From: Phaeovulum sp.
Lineage (GTDB): Bacteria; Pseudomonadota; Alphaproteobacteria; Rhodobacterales; Rhodobacteraceae
Direction: 5' to 3'
NCBI RefSeq assembly: GCF_030684035.1
Contig: NZ_JAUXPI010000029.1
Location: forward strand, 1-64,000
Length of the DNA: 64,000 nt
A program made the translations under genes and the position numbers. Positions 1 through 12,310 of this stretch are shown in pieces. Position 1 is the first letter of the stretch, and each line of letters starts with the position of its first letter. The notes under the pieces were generated by a model that was not told where the DNA came from, searched no databases, and saw only the letters and a program-made list of their open reading frames with translations.

Positions 1-69
1 AGTTCAGGGTCCAGGTCTTGCAACCCAAACCTCTACCGAAGATTGGCGATGGCCGCCCAGCGGAACCCC

Positions 70-109
70 GGCCGCGCGCTGCGCTACGCCGGAGGCTCCG
101 CGCGCGGCC
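70..109. repeat. GC-rich inverted repeat in an unassigned left-edge stretch
   Basis: Two perfect 10-base arms (GGCCGCGCGC and GCGCGCGGCC) flank a 20-base loop. The surrounding stretch, positions 1-271, holds no convincing gene and no tRNA. The strong hairpin, the lack of coding character and the position at the very edge of the sequence would fit the end of a repeated or mobile element, but no transposase is visible, so this is only a guess. Confidence 0.4.
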
Positions 110-271
110 TCATCATACACCACCACCCGGGACGCTACCCCTCCGTCCAACTCGCATCCCTGCGGATATGGTTGCGGACATATGAGTCGGTGACCTAGAC
201 CATTAAGCTATTCGCAAGCCGCGCGTGCTTGACTGCGCCGGGCCGGAGGCTGGGCCGGAGCGGAGGCAGGC

Positions 272-622
272 ATGAACCTTTACCACTGCATGATCGAGCT
301 CAAATCCGACGCCAAGGCACTCGCCTTCGCCTCGGCAGTCGAAACCTGGCTGGCGGCGCTTGCCGAGCGCGGTATGATCGGTAACTGGCGGCTCCTGCGA
401 CGCAAGCTTGGCCTCGCCTCGGGCGCGCATTGCGATTTTCTGCTGGAAATCGAGGTTGCGGACCTCGCCCAACTCGATGCGACCTTTCGCGCCCTCGGCC
501 ACATCGACGATCTGGCGCAGCGCCATTACGAGCAGCTTCACCACATGATCGCGCGCGCCGACGCAGGCCTTTTCCGCCCCTTCCCCGACCCCGAGCGGCG
601 CGAGCGCATTGCGCTGGTCTGA
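272..622 (+). CDS. DUF6614-like small protein of unknown function
   Basis: This is a 116-residue soluble protein with no signal peptide or membrane segment. It starts at an ATG preceded by a GGAGGC ribosome site about 5 bases upstream. The middle (residues 30-60) is typical of a small alpha-beta fold with dimeric ferredoxin-like spacing, and a His-rich helix follows around residue 87 ([10 protein letters not shown]). I recognise it as resembling a short family found in Rhodobacterales that is labelled DUF6614, with no known function. It lies 22 bases before trmFO in the same direction and may be co-transcribed with it. The family name is recalled, not searched. Confidence 0.7.
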   Translation: MNLYHCMIELKSDAKALAFASAVETWLAALAERGMIGNWRLLRRKLGLASGAHCDFLLEIEVADLAQLDATFRALGHIDDLAQRHYEQLHHMIARADAGLFRPFPDPERRERIALV

Positions 623-644
623 GCGGGCCGCTACACCCGGGGTC

Positions 645-1976
645 ATGAGCGAGGCGCTTCATATCGTCGGCGGCGGCATGGCCGGGTCCGAGGCTGCTTG
701 GGCCGCGGCCAGCGCCGGTGTGCCGGTGATCCTGCACGAAATGCGCCCGCAGCTCGGCACCTTCGCGCATCGCACCGGGCTTTTCGCGGAAATGGTCTGT
801 TCCAATTCCTTCCGCTCCGATGACCATGAACGCAATGCGGTGGGCCTGCTGCACTGGGAAATGCGCGCGGCGGGCGGATTGCTCATGGAAATGGCCAGCC
901 GCCACCGCCTGCCGGCAGGCGGCGCGCTGGCGGTTGATCGCGATGCCTTCGCCCGCGACGTGACCGAGCGGCTGCTCGCGCATCCGCTGATTTCGGTGCA
1001 AAGCGGCGAAATCAGCGAACTGCCGCAAACCGGGCGCTGGATCATCGCCACCGGGCCGCTGACCTCGGGCGCGCTCGCCGCCGCGATCCGCGCCGAAACC
1101 GGGGCCGAGGCGCTCGCCTTCTTCGACGCCATTGCCCCTATCGTCTATGCCGACAGCATCGACATGGCGGTGGCCTGGCGGCAGTCGCGCTATGACAAGG
1201 GCGAAACCGAGGAAGAGCGCACCGCCTACATCAACTGCCCGATGGACCACGCCCAGTATGATGCTTTCATCGCGGCGCTGATGGCGGCGGAAAAGACCCT
1301 GTTTCACGAGGGCGAGACGGCGGGCTATTTCGATGGCTGCCTGCCGATCGAGGTGATGGCAGAGCGCGGCCCGCAAACCCTGCGCTTCGGGCCGATGAAG
1401 CCCGTCGGGCTGACCAATGCGCATGCGCCGGGGGCCAAGCCCTATGCCGTGGTGCAACTGCGCCGCGACAACGCGCTGGGGACGCTCTACAACATCGTGG
1501 GTTTTCAGACAAAGATGAAGCACGGCGCGCAAGTCGATGTTTTCCGGATGATTCCGGGGCTGGCGAATGCCTCTTTCGCGCGCCTTGGCGGGATCCATCG
1601 CAACACCTTCCTCAATTCCCCGACGCTGCTTGATGCGCAGATGCGGCTCCGCTCGCGGCCCAATATCCGCTTTGCCGGCCAGATCACCGGGGTTGAAGGT
1701 TATGTCGAAAGCGCCGCGATGGGGCTTTTGGCGGGCCGCATGGCGGCGGCGGAAATGCGCGGGGCAAGCCTTGCGCCGCCGCCTGCCGAAACCGCAACCG
1801 GGGCGCTGGTGCATCACATCACCGGCGGTGCCGAGGCGAAAACCTTCCAGCCGATGAATGTCAATTTCGGGCTGTTCCCGCCGATTGATGCCAAGGCCGG
1901 CCGGCGCGGCCGCAAGGACCGCTACAAGGCCTATACCGACCGCGCGAAACAGGCGTTTCAGGCGTGGCTCTCGTAA
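645..1976 (+). CDS. trmFO: FADH2/methylene-THF-dependent tRNA (uracil-54-C5)-methyltransferase TrmFO
   Basis: TrmFO makes ribothymidine at position 54 of the tRNA T-loop, taking the methyl carbon from 5,10-methylenetetrahydrofolate and reducing it with FADH2. The 443-residue protein opens with an FAD-binding Rossmann motif (GGGMAGSE, residues 9-16) and carries the diagnostic CSNSFRSD block (residues 52-59) and the C-terminal NFGLFPP block near residue 410. The ATG at 645 is preferred over an upstream in-frame start because the FAD motif then sits at the usual distance from the N-terminus. Its last 13 bases overlap the start of the next gene, so the two are probably translationally coupled. 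Confidence 0.95.
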   Translation: MSEALHIVGGGMAGSEAAWAAASAGVPVILHEMRPQLGTFAHRTGLFAEMVCSNSFRSDDHERNAVGLLHWEMRAAGGLLMEMASRHRLPAGGALAVDRDAFARDVTERLLAHPLISVQSGEISELPQTGRWIIATGPLTSGALAAAIRAETGAEALAFFDAIAPIVYADSIDMAVAWRQSRYDKGETEEERTAYINCPMDHAQYDAFIAALMAAEKTLFHEGETAGYFDGCLPIEVMAERGPQTLRFGPMKPVGLTNAHAPGAKPYAVVQLRRDNALGTLYNIVGFQTKMKHGAQVDVFRMIPGLANASFARLGGIHRNTFLNSPTLLDAQMRLRSRPNIRFAGQITGVEGYVESAAMGLLAGRMAAAEMRGASLAPPPAETATGALVHHITGGAEAKTFQPMNVNFGLFPPIDAKAGRRGRKDRYKAYTDRAKQAFQAWLS

Positions 1977-2803
1977 CCCGCTTCGCGCCCTCGCCCACCG
2001 GGCCGCTGCACCTCGGCCACGCCTATGCCGCGCTCGTGGCACATGACATGGCGCGGGCAGCGGGCGGCCGGTTCTTGCTGCGCATCGAAGATATCGACCG
2101 CGCCCGCTGCCGCCCGGAATGGGAGGCGGCAATACTCGAGGATCTCGGCTGGCTCGGCCTTGCGTGGCAGTTGCCGGTCTGGCACCAGTCAACCCGGCTA
2201 CCCGCCTACACTTCGGCGCTCAACAGGCTGATTTCGCTTGGTCTTTGCTACCCATGCCGGTGCAGCCGCAGCGATATTCGCCTGGCACTCAGCGCCCCGC
2301 AGCAAGCCGGTCCCGATGGCCCGACCTACCCCGGCACCTGCCGCGCCAGGCCCATGCTTGAGGCCAGCGCAACCGATGCGATCCGCCTTGATCTTACCCG
2401 CGCGCTGGCCTTTCTCGGCCCGAGGCCGCGCCGCTTCAGCGAAACCGGCCCCGCCCATGCCGGGCTTCATGCGAACTCTGAAGAATGGCTTCTAACTACT
2501 TGTGGTGACATCGTTCTTTCACGTCGCGACATGGGCACCTCCTACCATCTCGCGGTGGTTGTCGATGATGCGGCGCAGGGCGTGAGCCATGTCACCCGCG
2601 GCGAAGACCTGTTCGAGGCAACGCATATCCACCGCCTGCTTCAAGCCCTGCTTGAGCTGCCAACCCCCGTCTATCACCACCACCGGCTTATCCGCGATGA
2701 TCGCGGCCAGCGGTTGGCCAAGCGCGATGACGCCCGCGCCCTTGCCCGGTACCGCGCCGAAGGGGCCAGCCCCGCCGATATCCGCCGCCTGATCGGCCTC
2801 TGA
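1964..2803 (+). CDS. gluQ: Glutamyl-Q tRNA(Asp) synthetase
   Basis: GluQ activates glutamate and attaches it to the queuosine base at position 34 of tRNA(Asp); it is a truncated paralogue of GltX without an anticodon-binding domain. The 279-residue length fits this. The HIGH-type motif is HLGH (residues 16-19), the KMSKS-type motif is degenerate (LAKRDD, near residue 254), and the zinc ligands of this subfamily are present (C98, C100, Y122, C126). The start is a GTG lying inside the end of trmFO, a 13-base overlap. It functions in tRNA modification, not in protein charging. Confidence 0.93.
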   Translation: MALVTRFAPSPTGPLHLGHAYAALVAHDMARAAGGRFLLRIEDIDRARCRPEWEAAILEDLGWLGLAWQLPVWHQSTRLPAYTSALNRLISLGLCYPCRCSRSDIRLALSAPQQAGPDGPTYPGTCRARPMLEASATDAIRLDLTRALAFLGPRPRRFSETGPAHAGLHANSEEWLLTTCGDIVLSRRDMGTSYHLAVVVDDAAQGVSHVTRGEDLFEATHIHRLLQALLELPTPVYHHHRLIRDDRGQRLAKRDDARALARYRAEGASPADIRRLIGL

Positions 2804-2814
2804 AATGCTTCAGC

Positions 2815-2835
2815 TCAAATATCCCCGCCGGAGGC
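2815..2835. repeat. Dispersed Rhodobacterales 3'-end element, 'TCAAATA-CCCC' type
   Basis: The sequence TCAAAT followed by ATCCCCGCCGGAGGC lies between the convergent ends of gluQ and hisI. A related copy begins at 12116 after mnmA. From memory such elements are common after genes in Rhodobacterales; they may act as weak transcript ends. No T-run is present. Confidence 0.4.
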
Positions 2836-2836
2836 G

Positions 2837-3196
2837 CTATGCCTCGGGCGCGAGAATCTCCACCTCGGCCCCGCCCCTCACCGCGGTGTAAAAGCAGGCG
2901 TGGCGGTTGGTGTGGCAGGCGGGCCCCGCCTGTTCGACCAGCAGCAACAGGCAATCGCGGTCACAATCGATGCGCATTTCCAGCAGCCGCTGCACATGCC
3001 CCGAGCTTTCGCCCTTGGCCCAGAATGCCTGCCGCGAGCGCGACCAGTAGGTGACCTGCCCGCTTGCAAGGGTGCGCGCCACCGCCTCGGCATTCATCCA
3101 GGCGAACATCAGCACATCGCCCGTCGCCGCCTCCTGCGCGATCGCGGGGATCAGCCCCTGGGCATCATATTTCAGCGTTCCGGCATCGAATTTCAT
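2837..3196 (-). CDS. hisI: Phosphoribosyl-AMP cyclohydrolase HisI
   Basis: HisI opens the adenine ring of phosphoribosyl-AMP, the third step of histidine biosynthesis, in the cytoplasm. The 119-residue protein is the stand-alone form without the HisE domain. It shows the family core FAWMN, the GHVQ block and the metal-binding DCDRDCLLLLV segment followed by CHT. The ATG at 3196 is chosen over an in-frame ATG 15 bases upstream because of the match to usual N-termini and an AGAAGA ribosome site. It is divergent from the IscU-like gene, with 63 bases between the start codons. No other his gene is in the window. Confidence 0.95.
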   Translation of the reverse strand: MKFDAGTLKYDAQGLIPAIAQEAATGDVLMFAWMNAEAVARTLASGQVTYWSRSRQAFWAKGESSGHVQRLLEMRIDCDRDCLLLLVEQAGPACHTNRHACFYTAVRGGAEVEILAPEA

Positions 3197-3259
3197 GGCG
3201 CGTCTTCTCATTCTGGGCGTGGCACTTTATCTAGCCTCTATCGGTCCGCGGGGAAAGCA

Positions 3260-3697
3260 ATGAGCGACGGCGACCTTTTCAAGCTCTATTCGCAGCGCAT
3301 TCTGGGGCTGGCGGCGGCAATTCCGCATCTCGGCTCGCTGCCCGCACCGCGGGGCGAGGGGCGCAAACGCGCGCCGCTCTGCGGTTCGGTGGTCAGCGCC
3401 CAGGTGGTGGCACGCGACGGGCGAATTACCGAGTTTGCCCAAGACGTGCGCGCCTGCGCGCTCGGCCAGGCTTCGGCCGCGGTGCTCGGCAGCGCCGTTA
3501 TCGGGTGCAATCTGGCAGAGCTTGAACGTGGCCGCGACGAACTGGCGGCAATGTTGCGCGCCGAAGGGCCAGTGCCGGGCGCGCCTTTCGCGGGCTATGA
3601 CGCGCTGCTGCCTGCCCGCGCCTTTCCAAACCGGCACGAATCGATTCTGCTCGCCTTCGAGGCGGCAATTGCGGCCCTGCGCGCCGCCGCGGATTAA
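3260..3697 (+). CDS. IscU/NifU-like iron-sulfur scaffold-fold protein
   Basis: The 145-residue protein has the layout of a U-type scaffold, on which Fe-S clusters are built before transfer to apoproteins. Two of the three usual ligand cysteines are visible, one in APLCGS (about residue 46) and one in RACALGQAS (about residue 72). At the place where the third cysteine normally sits, near the C-terminus, the sequence reads NRHESILLAFEA with no cysteine. This probably marks a divergent Rhodobacterales subfamily, so a true scaffold role is uncertain. It starts at an ATG 9 bases after a GGGGAAAG site and is followed after 53 bases by the chemoreceptor gene. Confidence 0.75.
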   Translation: MSDGDLFKLYSQRILGLAAAIPHLGSLPAPRGEGRKRAPLCGSVVSAQVVARDGRITEFAQDVRACALGQASAAVLGSAVIGCNLAELERGRDELAAMLRAEGPVPGAPFAGYDALLPARAFPNRHESILLAFEAAIAALRAAAD

Positions 3698-3750
3698 CGC
3701 TTTTGCAAACTGCCGCGTGGCAGGGTGGCGCGCCAGCCAGAGGATGCGCC

Positions 3751-5157
3751 ATGTTCCAACCCACCGCCTTTTCGCCCGCGCCGGCTGCAAGCCCGCAGCT
3801 TGACGGCATGGCCGCCGACGCGGTGACGCTGGGGCGCGAAATCGTCGAGATCGCGGGTTTTCTCGATGCGGCCGACAGCCTCGCAGGCGACCAGTTGCGG
3901 CGGCTTCGCAGCGCAAGAACCGCCGCAGATGCCGTGGCGCGCGGTAACGCCCGGGTGATCGCCACCATCGAAGGGCTTTCCGCCAGCGCCAAAACTACCC
4001 AGGATCTGGTCGAGGCGACCGTGGCGCGGCTACGCGAGGCGGCACCGCGCACCGCTGCGGTTGCGGGCTGGGTGCAATCGGTCGATGGCCGGATGGCGGG
4101 GGTCGAACGCATTCTGGCTGCGGTGCAGGCCTCCAACAGCGGCATCGGTTCCATTGCCGCGCAGGTCAACATTCTGGCAATCAACGCAAAAATCGAGGCG
4201 GCCCGGGCGGGCGACGCGGGCCGCGGCTTTGCCGTGGTGGCCGAGGCGATCAATGATCTCTCGCGCAAGACCTCGACCGCCGCCGCCACCATCGGCGACG
4301 CGATCAGCGGCCTCGCGCAGATCATCGAAACCCTGCGGCACGAGGCAGAGGGCACGGCGATCACCGCCGGTGCAGTGCTGGAGGGCACCCGGCAAACCGA
4401 CAGCTCGCTTGGTGAAATGAGCCGATCAGTGCAGAACACCCGGGCCGCGGCCGAGGAAATCAGCACCCGCGCCGCCGAAGTGCGCGGTGCCGATCAGCTT
4501 TTCCGCCCGCATTTCGATGAGGTTCTGCAAGGCGTCGAGGCGCAGGCTGCCGATGTGCAGGACCTGCGCGCGCGCATGGGCGGGCTCAACGCGCTCAGCG
4601 AGGCGATGATTCGGGGCACGGTCGAACTTGGGGGTAGCACGGAAGATGCCCCTTTCATCGCCCATGTCCGCGCCACCGCCAATGCCATCGGTGCGGCCTT
4701 TGCCGAGGCGATCGCGCAGGGCGACATTTCGCAAGAGGCGCTTTTCGATCCGCGCTATGTGCCGATCCCGCACACCGACCCGCCGCAGCTCATGGCCGCC
4801 TTCACCCGCCTCGGCGACCGTCTGCTGCCAGAATTCCAGGAACCCGCGTTCGAGCTCGATCAACGCGTGGTCTATTGCGTCGCGGTGGACCGGAACGGCT
4901 ATCTGCCAACCCACAACCACCGCTTTTCCCAGCCGCAGGGCGGTGATCCGGTCTGGAACGCCGCAAACTGCCGCAACCGGAGGCTTTTCAATGACCGGGT
5001 GGGAAGCCAGGCCGGAGCCTCGGATGCAGCTTTTCTGCTGCAAATCTACCGGCGCGACATGGGCGGCGGCGAATTCGCGATGATGAAAGACCTCTCGGCC
5101 CCGATCATCGTGGCCGGGCATCACTGGGGCGGGCTCAGGCTCGGCTATCGGTTCTGA
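3751..5157 (+). CDS. Soluble methyl-accepting chemotaxis protein with C-terminal sensor region
   Basis: This 468-residue receptor has no transmembrane segment, so it should act in the cytoplasm. Residues 60-290 are alanine-rich coiled coil, with the conserved hairpin tip for CheA/CheW contact around residues 125-165 (QVNILAINAKIEAARAG, then GRGFAVVA and LSRKT). The region after about residue 330 is a separate sensor-like domain ending in GHHWGGLRLGYRF, an arrangement seen in other alphaproteobacterial cytoplasmic receptors. The ATG at 3751 follows an AGAGGA site by 7 bases. No che genes are nearby, so it must work with a signalling cluster located elsewhere. The ligand is unknown. Confidence 0.88.
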   Translation: MFQPTAFSPAPAASPQLDGMAADAVTLGREIVEIAGFLDAADSLAGDQLRRLRSARTAADAVARGNARVIATIEGLSASAKTTQDLVEATVARLREAAPRTAAVAGWVQSVDGRMAGVERILAAVQASNSGIGSIAAQVNILAINAKIEAARAGDAGRGFAVVAEAINDLSRKTSTAAATIGDAISGLAQIIETLRHEAEGTAITAGAVLEGTRQTDSSLGEMSRSVQNTRAAAEEISTRAAEVRGADQLFRPHFDEVLQGVEAQAADVQDLRARMGGLNALSEAMIRGTVELGGSTEDAPFIAHVRATANAIGAAFAEAIAQGDISQEALFDPRYVPIPHTDPPQLMAAFTRLGDRLLPEFQEPAFELDQRVVYCVAVDRNGYLPTHNHRFSQPQGGDPVWNAANCRNRRLFNDRVGSQAGASDAAFLLQIYRRDMGGGEFAMMKDLSAPIIVAGHHWGGLRLGYRF

Positions 5158-5194
5158 AAAAAGGCCGCCGCCGGTGCTGGGCATGGGCGGCGGC
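5157..5194 (-). terminator. Intrinsic terminator, minus strand
   Basis: A 9-bp stem (GCCGCCGCC with GGCGGCGGC, 13-base loop) is followed on the minus strand by six T residues. It lies 69 bases downstream of the 40-residue membrane-protein gene and abuts the stop of the chemoreceptor gene on the other strand. Confidence 0.75.
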
Positions 5195-5262
5195 AGGCTG
5201 GCGCATCGCGGGGGACAGACCGGGCACCCGAAGGCGCGGCAAAGCGATGGCGCGAAAAACCT

Positions 5263-5385
5263 TCAGAGCAGAGCGGGCAGGTGCAAACCGACCATGAGCA
5301 TCACCACAAGCGCCGCAACCCCGACCGCATCCTGCCAGATTTCTCCGGCATCGCCGCCGAGCGCCGCTTTCACTTTCTGCGCCAT
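5263..5385 (-). CDS. 40-residue single-span membrane protein behind a LexA box
   Basis: This is a 40-codon gene starting at an ATG preceded by GGAAGGG 7 bases upstream. The first 20 residues are hydrophilic (MAQKVKAALGGDAGEIWQDA), followed by one membrane span (residues 21-35, VGVAALVVMLMVGLH) and a short LPALL tail. It stands alone, with its own promoter region (5386-5477, AT-rich, containing a GTTC-N7-GTTC LexA site) and its own terminator. By analogy with small SOS-induced membrane proteins such as SidA of Caulobacter it could inhibit division or damage the membrane after DNA damage, but the sequence is not obviously a homologue and the function is unknown. Confidence 0.72.
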   Translation of the reverse strand: MAQKVKAALGGDAGEIWQDAVGVAALVVMLMVGLHLPALL

Positions 5386-5446
5386 GATCAAACCCTTCCG
5401 CAAACCGCGTTGTTCTTTTGTTCTCATTTTGCGGCGACGAAGTAAA

Positions 5447-5461
5447 GAACTTTATAAGAAC
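5447..5461 (-). promoter_or_regulatory. LexA (SOS) box, GTTC-N7-GTTC
   Basis: On the minus strand the sequence GTTC-TTATAAA-GTTC is a perfect match to the alphaproteobacterial LexA site. The spacer contains TATAAA, a plausible -10 element. The box lies 61 bases upstream of the 40-residue membrane-protein gene and points the same way; recG, transcribed from 7568, cannot be its target. A second, irregular GTTC pair (4-base spacing) occurs near 5412-5423. Confidence 0.7.
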
Positions 5462-5477
5462 ATCGGCGAAATTCTAG

Positions 5478-10470
<4,993 letters not shown>

Positions 10471-10523
10471 CCTCAGTTCTCCGCATTAATCCCTCGATCA
10501 AGGTGAACCTTGGAGGCAAATGG

Positions 10524-10538
10524 TTAACGCAGAGTTAC
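10524..10538. promoter_or_regulatory. Near-consensus CtrA binding site upstream of ctrA
   Basis: The sequence TTAA-CGCAGAG-TTAC matches the CtrA consensus TTAA-N7-TTAA at seven of eight positions. It lies 53 bases upstream of the ctrA start, between sciP and ctrA, where autoregulation would be expected. Confidence 0.55.
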
Positions 10539-10556
10539 TATCGCCACAATTGTGCC

Positions 10557-10844
10557 TTATTCAACCTTAAGTTGTCTATACCTCTGTAAAGCCGTCACTT
10601 TCAGCGCCACTTCGCCGTGGTTCTTCACCGCATCAGACCAAAGCGCGAACTCTTCCTCGCTCAGCCCATAGGTTTCAAGCACTTCGGCGCGGGGAATCAG
10701 CCCTGCGGCCACCGCCTTCACCAGCACCGCCTTGCGGCTGGCAACCCAGCGGCGGGTGTTGCGCGGAGGCAGATCGGCGCGGCTCAGCACCGACCCGTCG
10801 GCAAGGGTCACGGCGCGTGGTCCGGCGACTTTTTTCAGATACAT
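10557..10844 (-). CDS. sciP: CtrA inhibitor SciP (DUF1153 family)
   Basis: SciP is a small helix-turn-helix protein that binds CtrA and blocks recruitment of RNA polymerase at CtrA-activated promoters, as shown in Caulobacter. The 95-residue protein fits the family in length and in motifs: [19 protein letters not shown] (about residues 31-49) and the helix-turn-helix block [14 protein letters not shown], followed by [12 protein letters not shown]. It is 86 bases upstream of ctrA in the same direction and divergent from mnmA. Placement beside its partner suggests coordinated control of the pair. Confidence 0.93.
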   Translation of the reverse strand: MYLKKVAGPRAVTLADGSVLSRADLPPRNTRRWVASRKAVLVKAVAAGLIPRAEVLETYGLSEEEFALWSDAVKNHGEVALKVTALQRYRQLKVE

Positions 10845-10914
10845 GGGCTCACCCCTTCAGCAGTCACCCGGCCGAGATAGCCCGACCGCCCTTAAGGAGC
10901 GGTGAAACGCGGGG

Positions 10915-10942
10915 TTGTGGTTGCATTGCATTTTCCTATATT
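10915..10942 (+). promoter_or_regulatory. Candidate sigma-70 promoter for mnmA
   Basis: TTGTGG is separated by 16 bases from TATATT. The -10 element ends 27 bases before the mnmA start codon, leaving a short leader. Assigned by eye only. Confidence 0.4.
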
Positions 10943-10969
10943 CCTGCGCACCCGACCCCGGAGACGCCG

Positions 10970-12100
10970 ATGACCACCCTCAATTCGCTTGGCCTGCCCA
11001 AGGCCCCGGCCGCCACAAGGGTGGTGGTTGCCATGTCGGGCGGCGTCGATTCGTCAGTGGTGGCGGCGCTGCTGAAAGATCAGGGCTATGATGTGGTCGG
11101 CATAACCCTGCAGCTTTACGACCACGGCGCGGCACTGGCCAAGAAAGGTGCCTGCTGCGCCGGACAGGATATTCACGATGCCCGCCGCGTCGCCGAGGCC
11201 ATGGGCTTTGCGCATTATGTGCTCGACTATGAAAATGCCTTCCGCGAAGCGGTGATCGACGAATTTGCCGATGCCTATCTTGCGGGTGCCACCCCGGTGC
11301 CCTGCATCCGCTGCAACGAGCGGGTGAAGTTCAAGGATCTCATGGCCACCGCGCGCGAGCTGGAAGCCGATTGCATGGCAACCGGCCATTACATCCAGCG
11401 CAAGCTCGGGCCGCTCGGGCCGGAACTGCACAGCGCCGCCGATGCCAACCGCGACCAGAGTTATTTCCTGTTCTCGACCACGCCGGAACAACTCGCCTTC
11501 CTGCGGTTCCCGCTTGGCCACCTCGCCTCGAAGGCCGAAACCAGGGCTCTGGCCGCACGCTACGGGCTCAGTGTCGCCGACAAGCCCGACAGTCAGGACA
11601 TCTGCTTTGTGCCAAACGGCAATTACGCCGCGGTGATCGAAAAGCTGCGCCCCGGTGCCGCCGACCCCGGCGAGATCGTCGATCTGCAAGGAAACCTGCG
11701 CGGCACCCATCAGGGCGTGATTCATTATACCGTCGGCCAGCGCCGCGGCCTCGGGCTCGGCGGCCTCGGCGATCCGCTTTATGTGGTCAAGCTCGACCCC
11801 GCGACGCGCCGGGTGATCGTCGGCCCGAAAGAAGCGCTGGCCACACGCACCATCACCTTGAAGGAAATCAACTGGCTGGGCGATGCGCCGCTCACCTCGC
11901 GCGCCGAATGGCCGCTCTCGGTGCGCGTCCGCTCCACCCGCCCGCCGCGCCCGGCACTGCTGCGCCCGGTTTCGGCAACCACGGCCGAGATCACGCTGCT
12001 TGCCCCGGAAGAAGGCGTCAGCCCCGGTCAGGCCTGCGTCTTTTACGCCCCCGAAGGCAGTCGCGTGCTCGGCGGTGGCTGGATCACCTGCGCCGCCTGA
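10970..12100 (+). CDS. mnmA: tRNA-specific 2-thiouridylase MnmA
   Basis: MnmA thiolates the wobble uridine 34 of tRNA(Lys), tRNA(Glu) and tRNA(Gln), accepting sulfur from the TusE relay or directly from a cysteine desulfurase. The 376-residue protein has the PP-loop SGGVDSS (residues 23-29), the catalytic cysteine in PVPCIRCNE and the second cysteine in SQDICFV. An in-frame ATG exists far upstream, but the ATG at 10970 places the PP-loop normally and follows a GGAG site. It is monocistronic, divergent from sciP, and convergent with lpxB. Confidence 0.95.
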   Translation: MTTLNSLGLPKAPAATRVVVAMSGGVDSSVVAALLKDQGYDVVGITLQLYDHGAALAKKGACCAGQDIHDARRVAEAMGFAHYVLDYENAFREAVIDEFADAYLAGATPVPCIRCNERVKFKDLMATARELEADCMATGHYIQRKLGPLGPELHSAADANRDQSYFLFSTTPEQLAFLRFPLGHLASKAETRALAARYGLSVADKPDSQDICFVPNGNYAAVIEKLRPGAADPGEIVDLQGNLRGTHQGVIHYTVGQRRGLGLGGLGDPLYVVKLDPATRRVIVGPKEALATRTITLKEINWLGDAPLTSRAEWPLSVRVRSTRPPRPALLRPVSATTAEITLLAPEEGVSPGQACVFYAPEGSRVLGGGWITCAA

Positions 12101-12115
12101 TCGGTTCTCCTTCGT

Positions 12116-12150
12116 TCAAATACCCCGGGGGTCCGGGGGCTGGCCCCCGG
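12116..12150. repeat. Dispersed 'TCAAATACCCC' element with GC hairpin after mnmA
   Basis: TCAAATACCCCGGGGG is followed by CCGGGGGC-TG-GCCCCCGG (12133-12150), an almost loopless hairpin. It lies just after the mnmA stop and resembles the shorter element at 2815. It may act as a transcript end, although no T-run follows. Confidence 0.45.
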
Positions 12151-12197
12151 CTCTGGCAAAGCTTGCCAAAACCTTAACGCCGCCCATATATCTCCTG

Positions 12198-12234
12198 CAA
12201 GATCAATGTCTTGTAAAAGATAACACGCGTGTTA
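12198..12234. promoter_or_regulatory. Two adjacent palindromes in a convergent intergenic gap
   Basis: The 210-base gap between the convergent mnmA and lpxB genes holds CAAGA-TCAATG-TCTTG (12198-12213) and the perfect 14-base palindrome TAACACGCGTGTTA (12221-12234). These look like operator sites, yet no gene starts beside them. The rest of the gap contains the repeat at 12116 and a 7-bp hairpin at 12262-12287, and no reading frame I can support. Confidence 0.4.
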
Positions 12235-12310
12235 CACCCACCCCGATACCCCACCATACTGCGGATGCTCCCGCCCGCCCGCATCCGGACTGCCACAGCA
12301 TCGCGCCGGT

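Noticed and set aside
1-233. tRNA-like sequence at the left edge
   Set aside because: No cloverleaf with a T-arm GTTCGAATC-type loop can be formed on either strand.
300-2192. Open frame of 630 codons on the minus strand
   Set aside because: It lies opposite trmFO and gluQ, is extremely rich in Arg, Gly, Pro and His, and matches no family; a by-product of high GC content.
12262-12287. Hairpin CGGATGC/GCATCCG as terminator
   Set aside because: Only 7 bp with a 12-base loop and no T-run on either strand.
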